A DNA stretch of 64,000 bases from Euborellia annulipes (taxonomy: Eukaryota; Arthropoda; Insecta; Dermaptera; Anisolabididae), in contig JAKCPI010025244.1 in NCBI GenBank assembly GCA_023213315.1, positions 1-64,000 on the forward strand. Reading direction: 5' to 3'. Both the position numbers and the translations under genes were made by a program. This document shows positions 23,367 to 34,331 of this stretch, one piece after another (the first letter of the stretch is position 1; every line of letters starts with the position of its first letter). The notes beneath the pieces are model-generated. The model saw nothing but the letters and a program-made list of their open reading frames with translations, did no database searches and was not told where the DNA came from.

Positions 23367-23758
23367 TAGGAACCGACCGAATATTCGGTTTCGGTTACGG
23401 TTTCGGCCAGTTTCGGCCAAAAATCATGGTTTCGGCCGTAGTTTCGGTTTCGGCCAAAAAGTGGCCGAACCTTTCGGCCGGCCGAAACCAGAGTCTGAAA
23501 AAATGGGATGAGACTCGCATGCAAAAAAAAAAAAGGTCAAATAATTTGCTCTTGAGGGAGAAAAAAATTTTAGTCTCCCTAAAAAAAAGGTAAAATGATT
23601 TTCACGGGAGGGAAAAAAAAAATTCAAAAAAAAAAGTAAAATGAAAAAAATTTTTTATAGGAAATACAAGTTTCGGTTTCGGTTACGGTTTCGGCCGAAA
23701 CTAAGGTTGAGGCCGAATATTCGGTTTCGGCTGAAAATCTTGTTTCGGTCGGACCCTA
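23367..23758. mobile_element. hAT MITE of the TTCGGT type, 392 bp
   Basis: TAGGAACCGACCGAA and its partner TAGGGTCCGACCGAAA are flanked by CTTTTTTC (23359-23366, 23759-23766). Dense TTTCGG/CCGAAA repeats lie at both ends. Confidence 0.82.
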
Positions 23759-24159
23759 CTTTTTTCATTAAAATTCCAATAATTTTAAATACGTAGTTAA
23801 TTTTTTAAATTTCTAAAGAATTAGCCTGATTATCATATCGAAAACAAGCGGTAGAAAAATTTTTTATTTTATTCAGAAGCTGTTCCCAGGAGGAGGTCAG
23901 GTCATAGGGGGCCCACCCAGTTCCTAGAGTGAGGGTAAAAATTAAAGTTCACTCATGCGTTTTCTTCATGTGATTATTTTTATAAAAGAAAATGGAAATC
24001 TTTATTAAACATTTTCTTGATTTGAACTACGATCTATTAAAAAAAAATTTTGATACTCTTGAATTTCCATCATCAACAGTAAGAGAAGAGACTTCTTCTT
24101 TTGATAAAAGATATTTATAACTATCCGTAGATTGAATATTTAGCTGGGGTGAGTAGAGT

Positions 24160-24345
24160 AAAGGGGTGGGGGGGAATAACCCCACAAATTTATCCCCCCC
24201 CCCCCCCCCCTTTTTTTGGTTAGTTTTTTGCTACGGAAACACCCCCCCCTCCTTCTCCCCCGCGGGGAGTATGTGGTGGGGTTGTCTATATATATCAAAT
24301 CCCTTGGGGGGGTTATACATAAGGGGGGGGGGCCTTTTCTTCTGT
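24160..24345. other. G/C homopolymer-rich block
   Basis: Repeated G- and C-runs of 7-19 bases. It may be a transposon end or consensus error. No coding support. Confidence 0.4.
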
Positions 24346-24728
24346 GGAGCGCTCTTTTTCTTTATAACAAATGAGATTTTTTTATAACTATCTTTTTCCA
24401 ACAATTGACTGCATTACATGAATTTAATTCATTTATTCAATATACGTATTTTTTTATTTAGTGCTCTCTCTCTCTTTCTAAACTCATGTCAGATTTTTCC
24501 ACTATATGGCTATTTCATTATTTATTTGTAGTACATAGCTAAGTATTGATTTATTTGAATAAGTGACATTAAATCACATCTCGTCTAATCATTTTTATAA
24601 TTTTACTCTTTGAAAATCATGGTGTACAAAAAAAAAAATCATTTCTCAATAACCAACCTATTAAGATTTATTTATGTATTTGATCAAGATAATATGTCAT
24701 TGATTTAAGATTCTATTATCCTTTAAAC

Positions 24729-25204
24729 CAGGGGCCTCCATACCTTTCCAGGCTTAGGCCCATACTGATTACTCCAGTAGGTTCCGAGGGCCAAAACCAT
24801 ATTATCATTGTTGCCGGTGGTTAAAAGTGAAATAGTCCACTGATGAAAAAAAAGTTCGAAAAAGTACGCAACGTTTAAAAAGGGCTGCAAATCGGACTTA
24901 AGTCCGCAAAACGGCAACACTACATATTATTAATTTTCCTGTCATTATCTGTAACTTATCACAAAAACAATAACAGTAAGCCTACAACAATGTTATGAGT
25001 AGTTAGCCCATGACCATATCAATGTAGATGTCATATTAATAATTATTCAACATAAAATTAGAATACTTCAGTAAACTAAATTTAATTTGCTATAAAAAAA
25101 ATGTTCTCTAAAAGAAGTTTTCAAGTTTGCTAGCTCTCCGCGGGCCGGACAAAATCTGTCCGCGGGCCGGATGTGGCCCGCGGGCCGTAGTTTGGAGACC
25201 CCTG
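24729..25204. mobile_element. hAT MITE, GGCCCGCGGGCC type, 476 bp
   Basis: CAGGGGCCTCCATAC...GTTTGGAGACCCCTG is flanked by CTTTAAAC (24721-24728, 25205-25212). The right end holds stacked GCGGGCCGGA motifs, known in hAT elements of many animals. Confidence 0.88.
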
Positions 25205-25214
25205 CTTTAAACTC

Positions 25215-26760
25215 TCAATATTAAATAGTTTTTAATAACCCTTTGCGGCCATTTAGGGTTATACAGTTTCAAAATATGAGGGGTTCAGAGAAACCAAGTC
25301 CACTTTTTACTCTTTTAAGAAAAAATGAATCAAAGTTATATTTGAGTCCTCTTAAAATTCACAACATTTATTTATTTTACTTCTCAGCAATCTTTTAAAA
25401 AAACTTAAATTATACTTATCTAAATACAATTTTAAATTTTATATTCAGATTTTTAGATTTTTTTTATATCAAAAAAGGTTGGGAACCACTGATTTAATTA
25501 ATACATTATTGATTTGAATAAATTCCCTTAATCTAATTTTTCGCTTGGAGTAATTAAATTAAATTGAAAGATACCAGGTATTAAGTGATTGATCAATTCC
25601 TACATACACTTTTCTCATATTCCACAAACTTTTCATCTTTTAAAATTATGTTTATCTGTAATCACATGACAGATCTTGCTTTTACATAATCTCAAACACT
25701 TTAGTGTCAAAAAGTATCTAATCCCTAATACATCATCGTACACATGTAATATAGTGGCATAATTACTGTTAATTCAACAATTTTTTTTTTTTAACTTTTA
25801 TGAATAATTGCATAAAATTTTTCTTTTGTTGTTAGACTATTTATATTTTTTTTCAAACGCTTGGCAAGACTTTTCTTATCGCCACCTTGAAATGACTTGT
25901 AAAATTATAATAGACCACCTGAACAGAATTCATAATACATAATCCAAATATCACTCGAGATGACAGTAATTTATTTTGGATTAAATAAAGCAAGGCAGAG
26001 AGAATAATGTTCAAAGAAGAAGAGAGAGAAAAATAAAAAGATAAGATAAAAAAACGACATGCAACTAAATTTCAGAACGTGATTAATGAATCAATTTTTT
26101 TTTTTGCCATGAAGGCCTAAATTAAAAAATTTATGAAGTTATGAAAGAATAGTTCGTTGTAGTAATTGAAATGAACAAAGATCAATAAATAATTTTATGA
26201 TTTGAAATTATGTGCTTAACTTAAAACGACATTAATGCTTAAGGGTGTTTAATATATACATAAAATTTCCATTAATATTCTTTGAGTCTCAAGAAATAGA
26301 CTTCATTTGTCACGGAAAATTTATTCTAACTTCAAAGTCAAAAGTTAAGGTCTACAGAGTAGTATTATCATTTTTTATATAAATAGTAGGTTCCTGCACC
26401 GTAGACGGAAAATTTTTTCTGGGGGGGGGGGGGAGGGTTTTGAAGGGTCCCGATAATTACCCCTGCCACCATACTCCAAATGAACAAATCTTAATTTTCT
26501 CATTTGAATTGTAAGCGAATTTAAAAATAAGCGATGAAAAATGAATTTCGAAAAAAATATGTGAGTAAAAAAATAAAAGATATAATAAAGTTGAAGCTGA
26601 GAAGAAAGAAAATCTGTAAAAAAACGCTGAGGCCAAGTGTATAAATATAATTTTATTCAGCCCGCGGCCCGCGGGTTGGGAACCGCTGAACTAAATAAAT
26701 TTTTTCTTAAAAAAAATCCCTTTTCGGCTACATAGGCCATTTAGGGGTTGAATTTATTTA
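25215..26760. other. AT-rich DNA with hAT end fragments
   Basis: GGTTGGGAACCACTG (25479-25493) and GGTTGGGAACCGCTG (near 26676) are hAT right ends without visible partners. A G-run occurs near 26425. Otherwise nothing is recognised. Confidence 0.4.
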
Positions 26761-26776
26761 TATATTTTTGAAATAC

Positions 26777-26920
26777 ATAGTATCGATGACTACTGGAGGA
26801 CGTTCCACACGCTGATTGCTCGGGGTCACCAATCCCGAGCTTTCGCCATCCTTAGAATAGGTTAACCGCAACGATTGTGCTGACTTTCCTTTCTCCCTAT
26901 TCTCCGTTGCCAGGCCACCG
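26777..26920 (+). repeat. Family E SINE-like fragment
   Basis: GGACGTTCCACACGCTGATTGCTCGGGGTCACC resembles 32575-32640; only this block is moderately GC-rich. Confidence 0.4.
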
Positions 26921-26980
26921 TGCACATTATTTTTGGATTTTTCTTCTATAATGACAGGAGTATAAAAAATCTAATCTTTT

Positions 26981-27098
26981 TTGAAGGGGTTGGGGAGAGT
27001 TCCTGTATTACAATCCCGGAAACCGGCAGGCTCTCTGCGGCTTCGCATATGGCTTGCCTACCTTCTAGGAATAATACCCTTTTCGCTTCAAGAAGATG
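26981..27098 (+). repeat. Repeat C, copy 2
   Basis: Nearly identical to 16843-16962 over about 115 bp. Confidence 0.6.
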
Positions 27099-27256
27099 TA
27101 TTGTAATAAATAGACCTTTTAAAAAATAGGGCTTTTTTTGGAAAAATTCTACTTTCAAATTTAATTTTTAAAAAAAAAATAATAATAATAATATAAAAAA
27201 AGTGGTTAAGAAAAAATTTTATATGTATTATGAAGGAAATTTTTCTTTCTTTATGT

Positions 27257-27712
27257 ATACTAGTATTCTCATTTTGCCATTGAAATCTTCTGAAAACCAA
27301 TTTACTCTTGTACTTCTTAGAAAAGATGGGAGAAATGGTTGCTATGGTAACAAAATATAAATATTTTCCCCAATTTATAAATTTTACATCAGCCCTCGGG
27401 GCTTGGTGTAGGGGTTAGAGTGCTAACCTCGTATACCGAACGTCGCGGGTTCGGACCCCAGGCAGTCCATTTGGATACCAAATGACTTAAATAAGAATGC
27501 CTGGACCCCAAATAATATATATTCATAACGGTTATCGTCAAAGTCTTAAATGGCCTAAGTTGCCGAAAAGACTGTATGAATGTCTGGGTGCTTATGAGTG
27601 TAAATGAGAAAAAGTGTGAATGTTTAAAAAAAAAAAAAAAAAAAAATTTACATCTTGAAATTGGAATGTACCGTACTGTCGGAAACTAAATATATGTCGA
27701 CACAACAATGGG
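27257..27712 (+). repeat. Family A, 5'-truncated, with SINE insertion
   Basis: Central part of family A (TCTTCTGAAAACCAATTTACTC...). It is interrupted by a SINE and then by a hAT-like GC block (27708-27959). Confidence 0.65.
27391..27646 (+). mobile_element. SINE beta, full length with poly(A)
   Basis: tRNA-like head (B-box GGGTTCGGACCCC), body with the inverted pair CCATTTGG/CCAAATG, tail of about 20 A. Target duplication TTTACATC (27383-27390, 27647-27654). Confidence 0.82.
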
Positions 27713-27959
27713 CTAGTGGAGGGGGGGTCATCATGCTCCGGGCGCTACTCACAAAGGGGGAGTCAAAAGGTCCGCAAAACAAAAAATTGCTGGATAATTT
27801 TTATTTTTATTATAATTGATTTCTGGAAAATATATTTTAATAATGGCCTATATATTAATTTGCGAATATATTTTACATATAATATTATATGATTTTCGAA
27901 TGGGGGGGGGGGGCTAAAAAGGTATTGTGCCCTGGGCGCGAGTTAAGCTTGCTACGCCA
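27708..27959. mobile_element. hAT-like MITE, degenerate
   Basis: CAATGGGCTAGTGGAGG... and ...GCTTGCTACGCCAC are approximate inverted ends of the CAGTGGCGTAGC type, inside family A sequence. Confidence 0.5.
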
Positions 27960-27999
27960 CAAAAAATCTTTTAAAGTTTGAAAAAAAAATTTTTATATC

Positions 28000-28700
28000 C
28001 TGCCTTTCAAAAAGATTTATATTTTTATATTAAATTACACGTTGTTTTAAGGAGGATAAATGGTTTCATATTCTCTCTCACTGATTAAATACACTATTCT
28101 AAGTCATGGTTGAGTTAATAACAATTATTTATATTTTTCTTTAGTCACCTCTACCTGTCAAAATACAAAAATTTATACATAATCAAATATATTAAAGCGA
28201 AGTAGGCAAATTTCATTTTAATTGACAATATAAAAAATGACGAATGGTTTAACTGTTCATTTAAATTGATTCAGTTAATTGAAAATCTCTAATATAATTA
28301 ACATATAACAAAATATAATGGATGATTCATTTGCGATTCAATCAATTATAGACACCTACCCTTAAGAGGTGTTGGCTTTCAATTGATGTTATTGCTTCCA
28401 ATGCTGAAAAATAATCTTTTTGAACTGTGAAAGTATAAGTATAAAAAAAGATAATTGTTTTACAATTATTTTTTGCCACCTGAGCCTATTTAAACTCCTG
28501 TATATTTTCGATTGTTAGCCAATAGAATAAAATTTAAATAAATTTTATCGGTCAGTTCAGAGAATCACTACACTATGAGAAAGTGAAGCGAAACTTCTAT
28601 CTTTATTCTAAGAGACGAGCTAATACAATTATTTGATTACAAAAAAATCTCTCGTTCTTTTTGTCCAGTTTACAACTTTAATTGATTCTTTTTATTTGTT
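28000..28700. other. Upstream flank of the cuticle promoter
   Basis: AT-rich with one minus SINE-like string (GCCACCTGAGCCTATTTAAAC near 28475). No element boundaries. Confidence 0.4.
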
Positions 28701-28783
28701 TTTAGTTCCGTCGACTGCGAAAAGTCTCTCGGCGGCTCCCTTAGGGTGAAATAATAAAAGAGGTTGTAGACGGATGCACCCCA

Positions 28784-28876
28784 TGACGTAAGACAGCGGA
28801 GACTTCGGCGGCGTCGATGGTCGCCATCGACAAGAAGCTATAAAGTGTTGAGGGGCGGCGGGCAGCCGGCTCAGTT
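28784..28876 (+). promoter_or_regulatory. Cuticle gene core promoter (TATA + Inr)
   Basis: TATAAAG at 28839-28845 and an arthropod-type initiator TCAGTT at 28871-28876 (putative +1 about 28873) lie 34 bases apart, start to start, slightly longer than typical. Upstream are a CRE/bZIP-like TGACGTAA (28784-28791) and an 8-bp inverted repeat GTCGATGG/CCATCGAC with a 3-base loop (28813-28831). The block is much more GC-rich than its surroundings. Confidence 0.65.
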
Positions 28877-28904
28877 AGGCCATAGCACAGGGCCAGAACA
28901 GGCC

Positions 28905-28928
28905 ATGGGACCATCATTCACTTGTCTG
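28905..28928 (+). CDS. Cuticle protein exon 1 (8 codons, MGPSFTCL)
   Basis: ATG in the context GGCCATGGG lies 32 bases after the predicted initiator. After eight codons a strong GTGAGT donor follows. Joined to exon 2 in phase 0 it completes a classical signal peptide (hydrophobic LLYLSLWLL core). A first intron interrupting the signal peptide after a few codons is typical of arthropod cuticle genes. Confidence 0.72.
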
Positions 28929-30134
28929 GTGAGTCTCTAACAAGCCCATTCCTTAGCATGCGTACGCATACCAAACAACATAGAACACTCTCACTTTTAC
29001 ACAAATATTTTTCAAAATAACATCATTTTTTTTCTTATTGAAATTGTTAAGATAAAAAAATCTCTAAGGAAATTTTTTTTAACTTCAGATTATTTAACAA
29101 ATTTTGTTGTCTGGTAGTATATAAGTCATTTAAAGGTGATTATTTTAAGAAAAGTAGTATACAAAAGCAAATTTTTTTAAAGTGAAGACAATTTTTTATT
29201 TTTAATAACACAAAAATTCTAAATTAATTAAATGACTATTATATAATAATTTTAAAATTTATCTTATTATTTAGATCAAAGGTTAGTCGAATACTTTTCT
29301 TGTTACGATTTTTTACATTTTCATGAGGAAGGGTGGGGGGCGCACCCCCTCACTCCGCAGGCTCTAGAGAGAAATTTGTACTTATAATTTAAAATTTTTT
29401 TGAATAATTTTCAAACATTCTTTTAATTTATATTCTATTTTATATTTTTATTTGTTCATTTGAAAGAAAACGGAGCTATAATCGAACAGTAAAGCATTCT
29501 TCAAAAAAACATTTTTCTTGAAAGTGTTTTGAAAAAAATTGCAGTATTATATTTTGACTTTTTTGTAGGGGAACAAATAAAAATTAACATTTTAGACCAA
29601 TTTGGTTTAGATTTTTTGACATACTTGTCAGAAAATTTGACAGAAATTTTAATCCATCATTTTTTTTAAGGAAACAAAAAGACATTCCTAATATCCCCAC
29701 TCTAATCGTTTGTGAAAGGGAATGTTACCTCTATTAAAAAAATATACAATGTAATTTCTTCATTAAATAGAGTCAAAAGTGAGGCGGATTAAGATTCGTT
29801 GAATCCTCAAATCCGGAAAAACTGCCACCTTCCCCCCCCCCCCCTTTAAAATTATAATTTCCATTTAACCAAATTTAACTATGCTGTTCAGAACAACAAC
29901 AAAAAGACAACGAAACTCCCTTCCTCCTTGTTCCCCTGACCCCCCCCGGTTTGGGAAAAACCCCCCGCGCCTTTTTTCCCCCAAACCCCCACCCTCCCCA
30001 CCCTTGACTTTCACCTCCAAAAGCCCCTTCTCCCGGTCCCCCCGTTTGGGTTTCCCCTTTGCTTTTCCCTTTTTTTTTTGTTTGCTTCCGGGCGGGTGGG
30101 GTCTAGGGGTCATGGTCGGGGGCCGCCCGTCCCC

Positions 30135-30168
<34 letters not shown>

Positions 30169-33100
30169 ACAAAAATTATAATATTTAACAAATTTTGTAT
30201 ATTTTCGTTTGTGTAAAGAATAGTAATAAATATTTTTACAAAGATTGCTGACAATAAATAGGGTGAAAAACCCTTTGAGATTCTATTATAATTGACTCGC
30301 TCCAAAAGAAAATATTTACGGAACATTAAAAAAAAAAAAATTTCATTTTCAGAAAAAAAACTTAAAATTTTATTAGATTTGGATTTTTCTAGATTAAAAA
30401 AAATAAATTATTCTTAATTTTTTTAATTAGTTATGCGCAGACTGAAAGTCTGGGGGCCCAGTGCGCTCGTCGTTTGATTCGCCTCTGGGTCAAAGGTGAT
30501 TTAATTAAAAAATATTAAAAATTGAAATCCAGCTACATATAAATATTTTGACATATATATTGTATATATATATATATATATATATATAGAGTAAGGTGGG
30601 GCAAAAGTCCGCAGTTTTTCTTTGGGAATTTTTTTTTGACCTTCCTATGAAAGATACAATAAAAATAGAAACATCCCCTGAAAGCCTGGTTAATTGGCTA
30701 TCTTACATAATTTTTTTGGTTTCCAATTCGGTAGCATAAGAGTAGGAGAGGTATTTAAACAAAAATTTTCATTTGCGGACTTTTGCCCCATCGAGGGGGT
30801 AAAGTCCGCACTAGCGGAGCAAAAGTCCTTAGGTGCAAACAATTGCCCCTGCAGCGAACAACCTCTCGAACCAGGGTATAAAAAAGACTTAATAAGAAAT
30901 ACATTAGGTATAAGTATGTTTTATGTATTTATTTTATTTATTAGAAATACACAATAGGCCTTATAACAATTAGTCCCCAGTAAGATTGAAGTTCATAATC
31001 TGCATAAACATTTCGGGTCGTGGTCGTTTCCCTAGGCTCATTAATCCGATAAAATACTTGATAGGGGTATTAGAAACCCAGAAACTACTAGGTAGGGGTA
31101 TTAGAAACTCGAATATCATTGGGTGACATTTGTTCCATTGGAGATCCATTGGGCCTTTTGCCCCGTCGAGGCCGCGGACTTTTGCCCCATTTAGCTATTT
31201 TCACCGAAGTGTTACAAAAAATTTTTATTGTTAACTGTAGAGAAAAAAAAAGGTTTTAAAATATTTATTTAGGGTTATCAGCTTGCAATCAAAGACATTA
31301 GACAGTTAGAAAAGTGCATGCTGGTACATGTTGCAACCATGAGAATTTCCATAAATACTAGATGGAAGGTGACAAAAACATAAATTTGCTCATTGTTAAC
31401 AATCGGCTTCAAACACGTTATTGAATTTCGAATCATCATCTGTTCTTGTTGTTAGCAACCTAACAAAGTTGTTTAGAACAACGCCAAGTCTACCGGGGAT
31501 TTTAAAATGAGGATTCGGACTTTTGCCCCGTGCGGGCTTTTGCCCCACCTTACTCTATATATAAAATAAGGCCCTCACATGCCGTTGATTTTTTAATCAT
31601 ATAGTGTAATTTATTATATTTTGTTTGAGCCACAAACTTAAAATTCATCTAGATTGATTGTATTATTTAGCGCCTGTAAGTCTTTAGGGATGCAGAGGTG
31701 GGGGTCGAATGCGAAAAATCACTTTTTTTCACTCGCCAGGCTAAAGGAGTTTGCAAGTTTGCTTTTAAAAATATTTTTGTTAACATACTAAATCTTCTTT
31801 TTCTTCTTTCGCTGAGGCTTATCCCTATTTTTTTCTAAGGGTCGCTCATTTTTATTTTCATTTTCAACAATGCCCTATCCTGCGCGTCCTCACACTCCAA
31901 ACCCTTCTGCCTGCAGTCCTCAATTACACAGTCCATCCATCTTAAAATACTAAATAGTTTTAATAAATACCTGTTATAAAGAAATCAGAGAATTTGTCAA
32001 TTATACCTTTAAAAAATTATCTACTTTATTGATGTACTTTTTCAGTTTTTTCGATTTTCTCGACACAAAAATTCTGGTGTGACAAGCACAGAACACAACT
32101 TTTTTTTTTTTAAATAAAAAAATAATTTCTAATCAATCTTCGTTAAAATGTTTTTTCAAGTTGATAATTTGTACCATTCGATTTACATAAATATTTTTTA
32201 TTATAAAAAAATCTCCTCTCTCTACTTAAAAAAATCGAAATTACCAACATGGAACTAAATTTTTATCGAAGATTAATTATACAAAATTTTTGATCACTTC
32301 TAAGAGTTGGTATTGGGTTACGTTTTTATTTTAAGGAAATAAAATTATCTTTGGTTATATCCTTACTCAGAGATGTAGTAAGCCACCTAAATTATCTTCT
32401 TGATATGAACTTCCAATCTTATTTGCGCTGATCATTGAAGTGCCAGGACTATTAGATACTTAGTTATTAGCATTTAATGGTTAAGTTGAGGGTTCACTTG
32501 CTCTAAAATAGGTCCATTATGACTTGATTGGGTTTATTGTATATTTATGTAACTTATTTAATTTTTACCAATAGCTACCGGGGGATGTTCCACATGCTGA
32601 TTGTTCGGGGCCACACCTGAGGTTCCGTCGTTTTGGACTGCAGGTCTTGGTGGCTGTTGCTGTACAGCTTGCCAGGCTCCCCATCTATCAGTTAGTTTAA
32701 AAAATTTGTACAAAAAATCCACATCTGCCTCGCTCCCAATATAGTGCATACTATACAAAAAAAATCTGGTGTGACTGTCGCACGGCACACAACTTTCTAT
32801 TACCTTCGGTAATCGAAAGTTGTGTTCTGTTCTGGTCACACCAAATTTTTTGTGTCGACATATATTTAGTTCCCGACAGTACGGAACATTTAAATTCAGA
32901 TGTAAAATTTTTAAGTATGGGAAAATATATATATTTCGTTACCATGGCAACCATTTCTCCTATCTTTCCTATGAAGTACAAGAGTAAAGTGGTCTCCAAA
33001 AGATTTCAATGGCAAAATGAGAATACTAGTATACATTTTAAAGAGCGTCTAAAAAATAATTGATTTTTTAATTTTAATCAAAATCGTTTTAGAGAATTTT

Positions 33101-34238
33101 GAGAAAATCGAAAAAAAAAGAATGAAAAATTCCATCAGTAAAGTACTAGTACTCTTTGGTCGATTCTGTTCAAAAGCTTCGTGTCACGTCCCATGGGGGT
33201 GCCTAACTTAAATTTTAAATTTCAACTTCCTTGCTCTTTTCGTTCTTGGGGTATTTTGTTTACAGACAGACACACACACACACAGACAGACGATGTCGCG
33301 AAAACCACTTTTTTTGGACTGAGGGGACCTCAAAACGTGAAGATCCATCAAAATCTCGACATCAAATTTTTGACATGAATCCAATACTTTCTCTCTCTAT
33401 ATATTATCATAAAAGAGGTAAGAGAAAGTAAAAACTAACTAGCCAAAACAAGCTCTTATAAATCATTATATTTTAATTATTAGCTATCTTAATTTTATAA
33501 CTCATAAAATTGGTTAAAAATATTTATACTAGTTATATCTGATTAAATTTGATATCGCCAATTAAAATGATATGATCTTAAAGTCTGACAAGAATACAGG
33601 GAGATTCATGGGACTGCCTGCGGTGCGATTATACATTTTCAAATGATAAATAATTTTTTTATAAAAATTTGTTTATTTATTCCTCATTTTTACTTTCTCG
33701 TATAGAGAAAGTATTGTAATCGTAAAAAAATTCGACTTCGAGATTTTGATGTTTCTCCACGTTTTAGACCTCCCTGAGTCCAAAAAAAACCATTTTTGGC
33801 ATTATGACTGTGTGTGTGTGTGTGTGTGTAAACACGATTGCTTAAAAACCAAAGCAGCTAGATCGATGAAATTTGGTATATGCTCCTTACACTAAAATTG
33901 TAGATTTCTATCAACTTTTGGAGTAAATACGTCACTTAGAAGTAGTACTTTACATAAAAAGTTTTTTCAAAAATTTTGAAATTTTCAATTTTTTTGTTAT
34001 ATTATGATAAAATACTCTATTTTAAAAAGTTTTTATTCTTTGACATTTTTACGAAAACTGAATAGTTTTTGAAATAATTACAGAAGAAATAGAAAATTTT
34101 CGTTAATTTTGATAAAAAATCAAAACAAAATCATACAGGTGTCATTAAAAAAAGGGTAAATATAAACAAATTCATTTGTTTCACAAATTCATTAAACTTT
34201 TTAAAAAGAGTATCTATACTATTATATAAAAGACAATC

Positions 34239-34331
<93 letters not shown>

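Noticed and set aside
29865..30326. Long open frames on both strands (153 and 111 codons)
   Set aside because: They are C-, G- and A-run translations with no motif; stop codons are absent only because of composition.
32751..33431. Several 65-93-codon frames reading GEMVAMVTKYKYFP and similar
   Set aside because: The same frames recur in every family A copy, are transposon sequence and are not conserved in length.
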